A stretch of DNA of 64,000 nucleotides from Streptococcus sanguinis SK1 = NCTC 7863 (GCF_000194945.1 NZ_GL878509.1:124001-188000), one strand, 5' to 3'. Positions 36,292-45,804 are shown, counted from the stretch's first letter. Notes: a model not told the origin generated them from the letters alone. Numbers and translations: made by a program.

Positions 36292-38430
36292 TTATTCTGC
36301 TTGCTTGTCTTCTTCAGATGCGTCAGCACCCTTTTCACGAATAACTAAGACACCATCTTCCAAATCGGCTGTCAAGTGCTTAGCATCTAGATTGTCTAAG
36401 TGGAAGTCAGTCACCTTGTCACGAATTTGCTGCTCAATGACACGGCGCAGCGGACGAACACCCATGACTTGGTCATAACCAGCGTCGCGCAGGAATTCCT
36501 TAGCTGCATCAGATACAGCCAGATCAATTTCTTTCTTGCTCAAGGTTTGATTTACTTCGATCAGCATGAGATTAACAATCTCCATCAAATCTTCTTTCTT
36601 GAGATGAGAGAACTCAATAACCGCGTTGAAACGATTGAGGAATTCTGGACGGAAGTAAGCTTTGAGTCGATCCATCAGATCAGGTTTTTCAGCATCCTCT
36701 TCCAAGCCTGCTTCATATCCAAATCCAGCATTGGAAGTCGCAATAATAACCGTATTCTTGAAGTTGACTGTATTCCCTTGACCATCTGTCAAACGACCGT
36801 CATCCAGAACTTGAAGGAGAAGGGTAATCACTTGTGGATCAGCCTTTTCAATCTCATCCAAGAGAATGATAGAGTAAGGATTGCGACGCACACGCTCGGT
36901 CAAGGTGTTGTTGTTATCATCATAGCCGACATAGCCTGCAGTCGTACCAATCAGCTTGGAAACAGCAGTCCGGTCGGAGTATTCTGACATATCCAGACGG
37001 ATGATGGCTTCCTTGGTACCGAACATATCCAGAGCCAGTTGCTTAGCAAGCTCAGTCTTACCAACACCAGTTGGTCCAACAAAGAGGAAACTTCCGATTG
37101 GACGGTTGCCTTCATCAAATCCTGCACGGTTACGGCGTATAGCTCTAGCCACGGCTTCTACAGCCTTATCTTGGCCAATCACTTTAGCTTTGAGACGGTC
37201 ACTCATGCCCTTGAGGCGCTCAATGTCGCTGGCACCCATCTGAGATACTGGTACACCCGTCATCCGTTCAACAGACTCTGCTACGTCGTTGACCGTAGCT
37301 GTCACCTTCATATCCTCAGTGTGATTTTGAATTTTCTTTTCTAGCTCTTCAATGCGAGTCTTAGCATTCAGAGCTGCTTCATAATCTTCTTTCTCAACAG
37401 CCGCTTCCTGTTTGTCTTTCTGTTCAGCAATCTCATTTTCAACCGCATGAACATCAGTCACTGGATGCTGGGCTGCCAAGTGGGCAGCAGTCACGTCGAC
37501 CAGGTCAATCGCCTTGTCTGGCAGGCTCCGTTGTGGAATATACTGGACAGAGTAGTCCACAGCCGCTTTCAGCACTTCATCTGGCAGGATGACATTGTGG
37601 TGCTTTTCATACAGGTCACGAATACCTTGAAGGATCTGATAGGTATCTTCGGCAGACGGTGCATTAACCTTGACTTCATTGAAACGACGAGCTAAAGCTG
37701 CATTTTTAAGGATAGTATTGCGGTACTCATCCTGAGTAGTAGCTCCGATGACGGTTAACTCACCACGAGAAAGCGCTGGTTTGAGAATATCCGCCATGCC
37801 CTTAGAGCCACTATCTCCACCGATAGATCCTGCTCCTAGGATTTGATGGATTTCATCAAAGAAGAGGATAATGTTGCCGGCTTCCTTGACTTCATTGACC
37901 AAGTTTTGGATATTTTCTTCAAAGCTACCACGATATTGGGTTCCAGCTTCCAGACCGGAAATATCAACAGAAATAATTTCCTTATTCTTGATAGCCGCTG
38001 GCACATCACCGTTGACGATAGCCTGAGCCAATCCTTCTACGACAGCTGTCTTACCAACTCCGGCGTCTCCGACCAATACAGGATTGTTCTTGGTTCGGCG
38101 AGAAAGGATTTCAGCTGTTTCTTGGATTTCCTTATTGCGCCCAATGACTGGATCTAACTTTCCATCACGCGCTTCCTGAGTCAGATTGCGACCCAGTTTA
38201 GCCAGGATACCATCCTGCTTAGGTCCTTGAGCAGCAGTCTGGCCAGTCTGCTCACCTACTCCTTGACCAGGGAGCTTACCAGTAGCCCGGTACTGAGCAA
38301 ACTCTTCCGGTGTGACCTCTCTACCATTAATCAAGTAGCGCCGGTGTTCGCTGTTGTAGCCACCCATGCGCCCCATAAGTTGGTTGAAAAGGTCGTCCAT
38401 ATTATTAAAATTGTTGTAGTTGTTGTTCAT
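36292..38430 (-). CDS. clpL: ATP-dependent Clp chaperone ClpL
   Basis: A HSP100 disaggregase and heat-shock protein of streptococci. The 712-aa product opens with the Asn-rich [20 protein letters not shown] and [20 protein letters not shown], typical of ClpL and lacking the N domain or zinc finger of ClpC/ClpE. AAA-1 has GDAGVGKT near 120 and FFDEIH. A short middle coiled coil (about 330-375) follows. AAA-2 has GPTGVGKT and [10 protein letters not shown]. There is no ClpP-binding tripeptide loop that I can identify. Its control region is unusual (38431-38782). Confidence 0.95.
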   Translation of the reverse strand: MNNNYNNFNNMDDLFNQLMGRMGGYNSEHRRYLINGREVTPEEFAQYRATGKLPGQGVGEQTGQTAAQGPKQDGILAKLGRNLTQEARDGKLDPVIGRNKEIQETAEILSRRTKNNPVLVGDAGVGKTAVVEGLAQAIVNGDVPAAIKNKEIISVDISGLEAGTQYRGSFEENIQNLVNEVKEAGNIILFFDEIHQILGAGSIGGDSGSKGMADILKPALSRGELTVIGATTQDEYRNTILKNAALARRFNEVKVNAPSAEDTYQILQGIRDLYEKHHNVILPDEVLKAAVDYSVQYIPQRSLPDKAIDLVDVTAAHLAAQHPVTDVHAVENEIAEQKDKQEAAVEKEDYEAALNAKTRIEELEKKIQNHTEDMKVTATVNDVAESVERMTGVPVSQMGASDIERLKGMSDRLKAKVIGQDKAVEAVARAIRRNRAGFDEGNRPIGSFLFVGPTGVGKTELAKQLALDMFGTKEAIIRLDMSEYSDRTAVSKLIGTTAGYVGYDDNNNTLTERVRRNPYSIILLDEIEKADPQVITLLLQVLDDGRLTDGQGNTVNFKNTVIIATSNAGFGYEAGLEEDAEKPDLMDRLKAYFRPEFLNRFNAVIEFSHLKKEDLMEIVNLMLIEVNQTLSKKEIDLAVSDAAKEFLRDAGYDQVMGVRPLRRVIEQQIRDKVTDFHLDNLDAKHLTADLEDGVLVIREKGADASEEDKQAE

Positions 38431-38432
38431 AG

Positions 38433-38733
38433 CATTACCTCGCTTTTTTCATATTTTGCTTTACATAATTTTTATTTTTACTAAAGTTTGAGATAAGAAA
38501 TCTCTTCCTTATCTACTATAAATTTTCATTTGGGAGATCTTCTCCTATCTATTATTTTACATAACTTATTCTCTTTTCAAAAATCAAGACTGATTCAGTC
38601 TCTATTTTTATGAGTGATTTGATCTCTTTCGGAAGAAGATGATCTTACATAATTTTTAATCCTCCCAAAAATAATCGCCTTCCGGCTATATTCACATCTT
38701 CTGATTAAATTTACGTAAACTTTTTTGTTTACA
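38433..38733 (-). promoter_or_regulatory. Long (about 300 nt) clpL leader with hairpins and TTATGTAA repeats
   Basis: No gene lies between the clpL promoter and its ATG. The leader contains several self-complementary segments: AGACTGA/TCAGTCT (38594-38608), GGAGA/TCTCC (38533-38545) and AGATAAGGAA/TTTCTTATCT (38491-38516). TTATGTAA (minus strand) occurs at 38461, 38557 and 38645, and again upstream of the promoter at 38775. A GGGAGG precedes the 38645 copy, making a start-stop (ATG-TAA) unit. An RNA thermometer or translational control is possible. Confidence 0.5.
38715..38732. promoter_or_regulatory. Inverted repeat at the clpL start site
   Basis: GTAAAC and GTTTAC are separated by six T's and lie at about +1 to +18. 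The position suits a repressor operator. I found no CtsR-type heptad repeat (GGTCAAA-like) and no CIRCE element in this region. Confidence 0.4.
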
Positions 38734-38739
38734 GTTGTA

Positions 38740-38768
38740 ATTTTATCATGACAGAATTTATTTGTCAA
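38740..38768 (-). promoter_or_regulatory. Promoter of clpL
   Basis: On the minus strand, TTGACA (38763-38768), a 17-bp spacer and TAAAAT (38740-38745). Near-consensus, implying strong sigma-A transcription unless repressed. Confidence 0.75.
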
Positions 38769-38857
38769 TAGATTTTACATAATTTTTTAAAATAAATTTA
38801 CAAATGTAATCAAAATTTTGGTTTAGGCTCTTTTCATTCCTATAAAGACGCTTTTTT

Positions 38858-38888
38858 ATAATAAAAATCTGGACATAGTCCAGATTTT
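38858..38888 (-). terminator. Terminator of the ABC transporter operon
   Basis: AAAATCTGGAC and GTCCAGATTTT pair around 3 nt and are followed by TATTAT on the minus strand. The hairpin overlaps the stop codon of the ATPase gene. Confidence 0.8.
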
Positions 38889-39651
38889 AAATCATATACT
38901 CTACACTATAGCTGGCATCCGACAGAATACGGGACAGAAACTGTTTGGTCCGTTCTTCCTTCGGACTAGAGAAGAATTCCTGAGGAGGATTTTCTTCAAT
39001 TATGTGGCCTCCGTCCATAAAGATGACATGGTTGGCCACATCGCGGGCAAAGCTCATCTCGTGGGTCACAACGACCATGGTCACTCCCTCCTGAGCCAGC
39101 TGCTTCATGACACTAAGAACTTCGCCGACCAGTTCCGGATCTAGCGCCGAAGTTGGTTCATCCAGCAGGATAACGTCTGGCTTGACAGCAATGGCGCGGG
39201 CAATCCCAATCCGCTGCTGCTGGCCGCCTGATAGCTGGGAAGGATAGTAGTCTTTGTAGGCCAAGAGACCCACGCGCTTCAAGGACTCTTCCGCAATCTC
39301 AAGCGCTTCTTCCCTCGGTATCTTACGAGCGATCACTAAGCCTTCTAAGATATTTTCAAGGGCTGTTTTATTGGCAAAGAGATTATAATGCTGGAAGACA
39401 AAGGCCGTCTTTCTACGGATTTCTAAAATCTCCTTTTTGCTGAGCTTAGCCAAATCATAGTCTTTACCAGACAGAGTCAGCTGGCCGCCATCCGCTTTTT
39501 CTAAGTGATTCAGACAGCGCAGAAATGTTGTTTTCCCAGAGCCTGAGGGTCCTAGAATAACCACAACATCACCTTGATTGACCTTGAGACTGACATCTGC
39601 CAGCACCTGATGCTCTCCAAACCGTTTGGAGATATGTTTTACTTCTAACAT
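38887..39651 (-). CDS. Polar amino acid ABC transporter, ATP-binding protein
   Basis: The 254-aa ATPase has Walker A GPSGSGKT (about 34-41), Q-loop FQHYNLF, signature LSGGQQQR, Walker B VILLDEP and the H-loop THEMSF. It belongs to the GlnQ/TcyN group that energises uptake of polar amino acids, including cystine. It is the last gene of a seven-gene operon. The substrate cannot be named; the methyltransferase-like genes upstream suggest a methylated or sulfur amino acid, which is inference. Confidence 0.92.
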   Translation of the reverse strand: MLEVKHISKRFGEHQVLADVSLKVNQGDVVVILGPSGSGKTTFLRCLNHLEKADGGQLTLSGKDYDLAKLSKKEILEIRRKTAFVFQHYNLFANKTALENILEGLVIARKIPREEALEIAEESLKRVGLLAYKDYYPSQLSGGQQQRIGIARAIAVKPDVILLDEPTSALDPELVGEVLSVMKQLAQEGVTMVVVTHEMSFARDVANHVIFMDGGHIIEENPPQEFFSSPKEERTKQFLSRILSDASYSVEYMI

Positions 39652-39663
39652 AATCTTTCCTTC

Positions 39664-40350
39664 CTAAGCAAGAGCGTAGCGCTTTTCCAAGCCCCTAAAC
39701 ATCCACTGAATCAAGCCACAAATAATGAGATAAATAACAAAAATCACCAGATAAGACTCTGAATACTGGTAAGAATGGGAGGCTTCTATCTTAGCCAGGG
39801 CTGTGATATCCTTGACTGTCATGACAAATACCAGCGAGGTTCCCTTGACTAGATTGATAACCAGATTGGCCAGATTGGGCAGGGCAGAGCGCAGAGCCTG
39901 AGGAAAAACAATCCTCCGATAGGCTTGAAAATTCGTTAAACCAATCGCTTGAGCCGCTTCTAACTGTCCTTTATCCACTGTCAATATGGCAGAGCGCAGT
40001 ATTTCCGACAAACTGCCTGTCGTCATCAGGCTATAGATGATGAAAGCATAGTAAAGTGGATTGAACTTAAAGACGTCTACCTGACTGCCCAGATTTTTAA
40101 AAATTTGATTCAGTAAGCTAGGAAAAAGACTATAGAAAAAGAGAATGAGCAAAATGGGAGGTGTCGCCCGAATAAAGGCCAGATAAACCACCGAAAAGGT
40201 CCGAACACCCCGAACTTTATAAATCTGCCCCAGAGCTAGAAGCAGAGCCGGAATAAAGCTGAGCAGAATAGCCACCACCATAATGATCAAGGTTACTGGT
40301 ATGCCTTTCAACGTTACCAGAAAGGTATTTACAATATAATTCAAATCCAT
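39664..40350 (-). CDS. Polar amino acid ABC transporter permease
   Basis: The 228-aa product has about five membrane helices and the HisM-type coupling motif EAAQAIGLTNFQAYRRIVFPQALRSALPNLANLVINLVKGTSL (about 130-173). It pairs with the neighbouring permease to form the membrane channel. It lies 12 nt before the ATPase gene and 3 nt after the other permease gene. Confidence 0.92.
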   Translation of the reverse strand: MDLNYIVNTFLVTLKGIPVTLIIMVVAILLSFIPALLLALGQIYKVRGVRTFSVVYLAFIRATPPILLILFFYSLFPSLLNQIFKNLGSQVDVFKFNPLYYAFIIYSLMTTGSLSEILRSAILTVDKGQLEAAQAIGLTNFQAYRRIVFPQALRSALPNLANLVINLVKGTSLVFVMTVKDITALAKIEASHSYQYSESYLVIFVIYLIICGLIQWMFRGLEKRYALA

Positions 40351-40353
40351 GCT

Positions 40354-41046
40354 TTACCTCTCCTTGACTGTCAGACTTTTTTCCAGAAGCTGGGAAGCCA
40401 GCGAAACCACTAGGGCAATCCCCCAGTAAATCAAGGCCACCGCTGTATAGGTTTCTAGGGAATAATTGCCCAGATTCCGACTGATGAGATTTTGCCCTGC
40501 TCCCATGACATCCACTGCCCCAATCGTATAAGCCAGCGCAGCATCTCGCATGAGATTAAGAAGGGCGGTAGTGAGATTGGGCAGGGCGATGCGAAACGCC
40601 TGTGGCAGGACAATACGCAGAAAAGTCTGCAGCGGTGTCAAGCCAATACTGAGACCTGCCTCAGTCTGTCCCTTGGGAACAGCAAGATAGGCTGCCTTGA
40701 AGACTTCCGCAATCATAGCCGCAAAGAGCAGAATCATGGTGATGATAACAAAAACAGTACGCGACCAATTATTGATATCCAGCCCCAGCCACCATTCTAA
40801 AAACTCTGGAATGCCATAAAAAACCAAGAAAAGTAAGACAATAGGCGGCGTACATCTAAGGATAAATATATATCCTCTAGCCAGGCCAGCAAAAGACTGT
40901 TCCTCGGCAATCTGAGCCCAAGCCAACAGACCACCCAGTAAGGAGCCAATCAAAGCTGTCACAAACATAATCCATAAAGTGGTCGGCAGAGCCTGCAACA
41001 GACTAGGCAGCAGGCCAAAGACACGGGACAAGTCATACGAGACCAT
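40354..41046 (-). CDS. Polar amino acid ABC transporter permease
   Basis: The 230-aa product has five predicted helices and the coupling motif QTEAGLSIGLTPLQTFLRIVLPQAFRIALPNLTTALLNLMRDAAL. The ATG at 41046 is preceded by AAGGAG; an in-frame TTG lies seven codons upstream. It follows the binding-protein gene after 207 bp in which I see neither a gene nor a terminator. Confidence 0.9.
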   Translation of the reverse strand: MVSYDLSRVFGLLPSLLQALPTTLWIMFVTALIGSLLGGLLAWAQIAEEQSFAGLARGYIFILRCTPPIVLLFLVFYGIPEFLEWWLGLDINNWSRTVFVIITMILLFAAMIAEVFKAAYLAVPKGQTEAGLSIGLTPLQTFLRIVLPQAFRIALPNLTTALLNLMRDAALAYTIGAVDVMGAGQNLISRNLGNYSLETYTAVALIYWGIALVVSLASQLLEKSLTVKER

Positions 41047-41253
41047 AATTTTCTTCTCCTTCGACAATGATTAGATAGAATAAGCTTCTCTTGGACGGGC
41101 GCTTTCAGCTTGGAGCAACCATGCTCTCGCCTAGCTATCCTCTTTGAAAATTCCTTCAAACAGCAGCAAGGTCAGCTTAGAAGCCACCAACTCTATTTTC
41201 AGCCAGCTTCTCAGTCAGCCTTTTGATTTTCCATAATCAGCAGACAGCAGCAA

Positions 41254-42138
41254 CTAATCCTTGTCCACATAAGAGAAGACATCCTCTCCGAAATACTTTT
41301 CAGATAGTTTAGCCAAGGTTCCGTCTTTTTCCAGTTCCTTAATTGCCTTCTCGTATGCCTTGGCAAATTCTTCATTCTTTTCGTTTTTATGCAGCAGGGG
41401 ATAGGTCGGAATCCCCTTGTAAGGGAACCAAGTCAGTTGATCCGCATACTGATGGTAAGAACCTTCTTTATCTGTCACAGCTTTTTCAAAAGACAGCTTG
41501 ATGTCAAAGAAAGCATCGTAGCGCCCTTCCAGAACCCAAGCATAAGCATCAGCTACCTTGAAGGACTCTGCTGCAGTCAAATCAATAGGAGCACCGCTAT
41601 GCTTCTGATTATACTCTTCGATAACCGCCCATTGAGCATTCTGCGGAGAAATCGGTACCAACTTGCCCTTTTCCTTGGCAAAATCATCAATGGTCTTGTA
41701 TTTTTCAGCGTCTTCCTTGCGGATAGTGAAACCGATAATGCTAGCGCCGATTGGGCTTTCTGGAATGATGAACTTCTTCGCCCGCTCTTCAGTGTACCAT
41801 GCTCCCTTGGTTCCAATATCATATTTCCCAGATTCCAAACCGACTAAAAGATCTTCATCACTGGTACCAGTATATTCAAACTGATAGTCTGGCAGCTTTT
41901 CATCAATGGCCTTGAGAACAGCAACTTCATAGCCATCTGACTCGCCTTTTTCGTCCACAAAGTCATAAGGAACATAGTTCTGTGTATGTGCCACTTTCAA
42001 TGTCGTGACCTTGCCACTGCCTGATGCAGAGCTGCTCGTCTTGCTAGATGAAGCACCTGTCAAGGTTCGCCCCAAATAAGTCGCCACTACAATAGCAATC
42101 ACTGCTGCTCCACCAATAATCCATTTTTTCTTGCTCAT
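41254..42138 (-). CDS. Amino acid ABC transporter substrate-binding protein
   Basis: The 294-aa product begins with a membrane anchor (residues 5-25, WIIGGAAVIAIVVATYLG) without a lipobox cysteine, then a Ser-rich linker. The family 3 solute-binding fold follows (LKVAHTQNYVPYDFVDEKGESDGYEVAVLKAIDEKLP...). Most streptococcal binding proteins are lipoproteins, so the uncleaved anchor is notable. AAGGAGG lies upstream of the ATG. It follows the methyltransferase-like gene by 15 nt. Confidence 0.9.
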   Translation of the reverse strand: MSKKKWIIGGAAVIAIVVATYLGRTLTGASSSKTSSSASGSGKVTTLKVAHTQNYVPYDFVDEKGESDGYEVAVLKAIDEKLPDYQFEYTGTSDEDLLVGLESGKYDIGTKGAWYTEERAKKFIIPESPIGASIIGFTIRKEDAEKYKTIDDFAKEKGKLVPISPQNAQWAVIEEYNQKHSGAPIDLTAAESFKVADAYAWVLEGRYDAFFDIKLSFEKAVTDKEGSYHQYADQLTWFPYKGIPTYPLLHKNEKNEEFAKAYEKAIKELEKDGTLAKLSEKYFGEDVFSYVDKD

Positions 42139-42153
42139 TCTTTCGCCTCCTTC

Positions 42154-43155
42154 TTATGCTAAACTTGCTGCTTGGCGAACCCACTGAATCCGCTCTGCTT
42201 CAATATCGCTTGGAATAGTACAGTCAGCCCCGATAATCAAAGCTACCTTGCCAGCCTCTGCTATCAGCCGCTTGGTCTCGTCTTGAATAACTGCTTGACT
42301 GCCCGTGTAGAGCAGGCCTTCCTTGCCATTTTCAAAGCCACCCAAGACAGTACGACCGCCAAACAATTTCCGGCCCTCCGCTAGGCTGATGCCTTCTGGC
42401 CCCACTGCCCAGTTGATGACCTGAGCTGGATAGTCAGTAAAAAGATGAACATCATTTCGCGCGCCTTCGTAACCGCAAATGTGCAGGATATTCACTCCGC
42501 CAGCCGCATTGGCTGCTTCCAGCACCGCCAATTCACTAGGAGCAATAAAAGCCTTATAGTCTTCAGCCGACACCCGCGCATCCTGAATGCTCTGAACGCT
42601 GAGGTAGATTCCATCCGCACCAGCTTCCTTGATAATCCGCTCCGTCAGAGCTGCAATATCTTGAGCAATCACATCCAGCACCCGCTTCGTGAGCACCGCA
42701 TCCTCCACCAAGAAATCTGCAATGATATCATCTCCACCAGCAACCTTACCGATCAACCATTTGAAGTAGGTCACTGGCGCAAAAATATTGTAAATAGCGA
42801 CCAAGTCTTCTGTAAATCCAGCCCTAATCTTCTGAACCAGTTCCACTTGCTCACTAATCCAAGGGTGGTCAGCACCTAGCGGCTCAATATCTGCTAAGTC
42901 TTTTATAGATTGGACTTTTTTCAAGCGTTCATTAGGATAGGCAAAATAACCATCACTCATCAGCTTGATAAAGTCTGGCTCGACTTCTGCCAGAAAAGCT
43001 TGATGGCCAGCCAGATTTTTCTCAATAATGGCCTGATTTCCAAAACCTACCAGCCACTCATCCTCGTTGGTAAAATGATGCCAGAAACCAACTGGCACTC
43101 GGTCAACGGGCTCTCCTCTGAAGGCCTTCAGTACTAATTCTCTTTTTGAAGTCAT
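42154..43155 (-). CDS. UroD-fold protein with methyltransferase zinc motif (MtaA/CmuA-like), copy 1
   Basis: The 333-aa product has the uroporphyrinogen decarboxylase fold signature (ELVLKAFRGEPVDRVPVGFWHHF) but also H-x-C at LHICG (about 225-230) and a distant Cys in GADCTIP (about 313). This H-x-C-Xn-C set is the zinc site of MtaA/MtbA/CmuA-type methyltransferases. Streptococci lack haem synthesis, so a decarboxylase role is unlikely. It is probably a methyl-transfer enzyme acting on a compound taken up by the adjoining transporter; that is inference. A paralogue lies two genes upstream. Confidence 0.8.
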   Translation of the reverse strand: MTSKRELVLKAFRGEPVDRVPVGFWHHFTNEDEWLVGFGNQAIIEKNLAGHQAFLAEVEPDFIKLMSDGYFAYPNERLKKVQSIKDLADIEPLGADHPWISEQVELVQKIRAGFTEDLVAIYNIFAPVTYFKWLIGKVAGGDDIIADFLVEDAVLTKRVLDVIAQDIAALTERIIKEAGADGIYLSVQSIQDARVSAEDYKAFIAPSELAVLEAANAAGGVNILHICGYEGARNDVHLFTDYPAQVINWAVGPEGISLAEGRKLFGGRTVLGGFENGKEGLLYTGSQAVIQDETKRLIAEAGKVALIIGADCTIPSDIEAERIQWVRQAASLA

Positions 43156-43238
43156 CTTTTCTCCTTTTTTATTATCCTTATCTAGCCAATGGTTTGTTTT
43201 TTAGCTTGCTCATTGAGCTAAGTCAACCTTTTAAAATT

Positions 43239-43439
43239 CTAATCCGACAAGAGCAGGGCAGCGATATCATTGGGCTGCATCAAGCCAGTTGACTGCTCAG
43301 GCAGTTTCTTGAGCGCCTGCAAATCATCTTCTTTTTTGTCTGAAGACTGATGAGCATAAATCTGACTGATGCTCAGAAAGGTTCCTATTATCAATAATAT
43401 CAGAGCAAGAGCAGCAAGCATTTTTTGATACCGATTCAT
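43239..43439 (-). CDS. Small single-pass membrane protein between the UroD-fold genes
   Basis: The 66-aa product has one N-terminal membrane helix (residues 7-27) and a short charged outer tail (HQSSDKKEDDLQALKKLPEQ...MQPNDIAALLLSD). GGAGGAAG precedes the ATG. It is within the operon in the same orientation. I know no family; it may be an accessory subunit of the transporter or of the enzymes. Confidence 0.65.
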   Translation of the reverse strand: MNRYQKMLAALALILLIIGTFLSISQIYAHQSSDKKEDDLQALKKLPEQSTGLMQPNDIAALLLSD

Positions 43440-43494
43440 CTATCTTCCTCCTTGAAAGAGTTGAAAATTGCTCTTTAGGACTTTGGCAATTCCA

Positions 43495-44502
43495 TCAGAA
43501 CTGATTAGCTGCCTGGCGGATCCAGTCCAATCTTTCTATTTCAAAATCATCTGGTACAGTACAGTCAGCCCCTAGAATCACTCCCTGACTGCCAGCTGCA
43601 GCCAGCAACCGCTTGGTCTCATCCTCTAATTCTGCACGACTGCCTGTATTTAGAAGAGCTGCTCTGCTATTTTCGAAGCCCCCAAGGACAGTCTGACCGC
43701 CAAAGAGCTTGCGCCCTTCCGCTAGGCTGACACCCTCATGGTGAGTTGCCCAGTTAAAGACTTGAGCCGGATAGTCTTTGAACAGTTCCAAATCATTGCT
43801 GGCTCCTTCAAAGCCGCAGATGTGGAGGATATTCACTCCGCCAGCCGCATTTGCCGCTTCCAAAACCTTAACCGTACTGGGCTCAATATAACTACGATAA
43901 CTAGCCGCATCTACCCGGCCGTCTTGGATTTGCTGTGTACTGAGATAAATCCCCTCAGTGCCCGCTTCCTCAATGATACGTCTAGTCAAAATAGCAATAT
44001 CGCCGGCAATGACATCCAAAACTTGTCCTGTCAGCTCGGGATTCTCTGCTAAAAAATCTGCAATTTCTCTATCTCCTCGTGACCCTTCCCTGCGGAACCA
44101 GCGCTTGAGATAGGTGACCGGCGCAAAGATATTGTAGAAGGAAGCGAGGTCCTCCGGATAGCTTGCCTTTACAGCCTTCACCATCTCAATCTGCTGCTCA
44201 ATCCAAGGATGATGCTCACCGATAGACTGAATAGCTGCCAAGTCCCGAATGGACTCAACATGATCCGAATAAAGCGCGCTAGGATACTTAAAGAAGCCAT
44301 CGCTCATAATCTTGACAAAATCTGGCCGTGCAGCTCGAACATAAGCAGCATGCCCCTCAACACTTTTATTGAAAATCACTGGATTGTTCAGGCCCAGCAT
44401 CTTTTCCTCTTGGCTTACAAAGTGAAACCAAAAACCAACAGGCACTCGGTCAACTTCTTCACCCCGAAAAGCTCTCAGCACTAATTCTTTCTTGCTGACC
44501 AT
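43495..44502 (-). CDS. UroD-fold protein with methyltransferase zinc motif (MtaA/CmuA-like), copy 2
   Basis: The 335-aa paralogue of the gene at 42154 matches it closely along the whole length and keeps LHICG and GADCTVP, the zinc ligands. The ATG at 44502 is chosen because AAGGAGG lies 6 nt upstream; an in-frame ATG at 44541 has no site. It is the first gene of the operon that continues through the small membrane protein, copy 1 and the ABC transporter. Two copies suggest a heterodimer or two substrates. Confidence 0.8.
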   Translation of the reverse strand: MVSKKELVLRAFRGEEVDRVPVGFWFHFVSQEEKMLGLNNPVIFNKSVEGHAAYVRAARPDFVKIMSDGFFKYPSALYSDHVESIRDLAAIQSIGEHHPWIEQQIEMVKAVKASYPEDLASFYNIFAPVTYLKRWFRREGSRGDREIADFLAENPELTGQVLDVIAGDIAILTRRIIEEAGTEGIYLSTQQIQDGRVDAASYRSYIEPSTVKVLEAANAAGGVNILHICGFEGASNDLELFKDYPAQVFNWATHHEGVSLAEGRKLFGGQTVLGGFENSRAALLNTGSRAELEDETKRLLAAAGSQGVILGADCTVPDDFEIERLDWIRQAANQF

Positions 44503-44555
44503 TACTTCCTCCTTCTTTGAATTTGTAATATATCTTACCATCCTCTCTTTCTCCT

Positions 44556-44572
44556 GGGAAATATATTTTCCC
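44556..44572. promoter_or_regulatory. Inverted repeat before the methyltransferase-transporter operon
   Basis: GGGAAA and TTTCCC surround a TATAT centre, 54 bp upstream of the ATG at 44502. Position suits an operator; the regulator is unknown. Confidence 0.35.
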
Positions 44573-44607
44573 TATCAGCCTGATTAAAAATATTTATCAA
44601 AGCAAAA

Positions 44608-44636
44608 TAAAAAAGCTAGACTAAGCTAGCTTTTTC
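44608..44636 (-). terminator. Terminator after the LLM oxidoreductase gene
   Basis: AAAAGCTAG and CTAGCTTTT pair around a 6-nt loop, with TTTTTTATTTT following on the minus strand. It separates the monooxygenase gene from the transporter operon. Confidence 0.8.
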
Positions 44637-44753
44637 AAGGCTTCTCAGACTCTGCTGAACAACCTTATTTTTTGTACCTTTTTTAGATAAGTACCATATA
44701 TATTTTCTATAGACGAGATAGGTAATTTTTATCAAAAAACTGCTACTCCGATC

Positions 44754-45773
44754 TTACTTACCCTTAGCTGCAAAATACTCCCGCACGAGCGGTGCAACCT
44801 TGGTGCCAAAGAGTTCGATAGACTGGAGAACCTGCTCATGCGGAAGCGATCCCAACGGCAGATGCAGCATGAAGCGGTCCAGTCCCAGCTCCTCTATCAT
44901 CTTGATCAATTTCTGAGCGACATGTTCAGGGCTACCGACAAACATGGCACCCTCTGGTCCTACCTGATCCAGGTATTGCTCATAGGTCATCTCCCGCCAG
45001 TGAGGGCGGTCCTTAGAGATAGCGTCCACTACCTGCTTGGTCGGATGGAAGTAAGTCCGGACCGCCTCCTCATTATCCTCCATGACCCAGCCCCAAGAGT
45101 GGGCAGCGATCTTCAACTTTTCATCTGAGTGGCCACTTTCCTGCCCAATCCGGCGATAGGCATCCAGCAGGGGCTTGAAGCGCTTAGGCTGTCCACCGAT
45201 AATGGCATACGCAATTGGCAGTCCCTTCTGGGCGACCTTAATGGTGGACTCGACATTGCCCCCCGTCGCTACCCAAACTGGCAATGTTTCTTGCACCGCC
45301 CGTGGGTAGACTTCCCGATTTTCAATAGTCTGCGTCAGATTGGCATAGAGGAGCAGGTCCAGCTTTTTATCAAAAAGCTCTTCATAATCCTTCAAGTCAT
45401 AGCCAAAAAGCGGAAAGGACTCGATAAAAGAACCACGGCCAGCCATGACCTCTGCTCTGCCATTTGACAATGCATCAATCGTCGCATACTGCTGGTAGAC
45501 TCGAATAGGATCCAAGCTCGACAGGACACTGACAGCACTGGTCAGGCGAATCTTCTCCGTCTTGATCGCACCAGCCGCCAGCACAATCTCCGGCGCAGAG
45601 ACCGCAAAATCCTCCCTGTGATGCTCTCCAATGCCATACACGTCCAGCCCCACCTTGTCTGCCAACTCAATCTCTGCTACCAGCTGCCGAATCCGCTCAT
45701 CATGAGTATAGGTCTGCCCTGTCCCCTCCAGCGGCGTTGTCTCTCCAAAAGTAGAAATACCTAATTCCACCAT
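44754..45773 (-). CDS. LLM class flavin-dependent oxidoreductase (luciferase-like)
   Basis: The 339-aa product has the bacterial-luciferase-like TIM-barrel pattern: MVELGISTFGETTP, ADKVGLDVYGIGEHHREDFAVSAPEIVLAAGA, VSVLSSLDPIRVYQQYATIDALSNGRAEVMAGRGSF, and a C-terminal FVGSPEHVAQKL. Such FMN-dependent monooxygenases often act on sulfur or aromatic compounds; the substrate here is unknown. The ATG at 45773 has AGGAGG upstream, whereas an in-frame ATG at 45815 lies inside the operator. Control by the 28-bp palindrome is likely. Confidence 0.88.
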   Translation of the reverse strand: MVELGISTFGETTPLEGTGQTYTHDERIRQLVAEIELADKVGLDVYGIGEHHREDFAVSAPEIVLAAGAIKTEKIRLTSAVSVLSSLDPIRVYQQYATIDALSNGRAEVMAGRGSFIESFPLFGYDLKDYEELFDKKLDLLLYANLTQTIENREVYPRAVQETLPVWVATGGNVESTIKVAQKGLPIAYAIIGGQPKRFKPLLDAYRRIGQESGHSDEKLKIAAHSWGWVMEDNEEAVRTYFHPTKQVVDAISKDRPHWREMTYEQYLDQVGPEGAMFVGSPEHVAQKLIKMIEELGLDRFMLHLPLGSLPHEQVLQSIELFGTKVAPLVREYFAAKGK

Positions 45774-45804
45774 GTTTTTGTCCTCCTGATATTTAAGATA
45801 AAAA

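Noticed and set aside
38431-38886. CtsR or CIRCE operator for clpL
   Set aside because: No GGTCAAA-type heptad pair and no TTAGCACTC-N9-GAGTGCTAA could be found by eye.
42154-44502. Calling the two UroD-fold genes hemE (uroporphyrinogen decarboxylase)
   Set aside because: They carry the H-x-C...C zinc set of methyltransferases, occur in duplicate beside a transporter, and streptococci lack the haem pathway.
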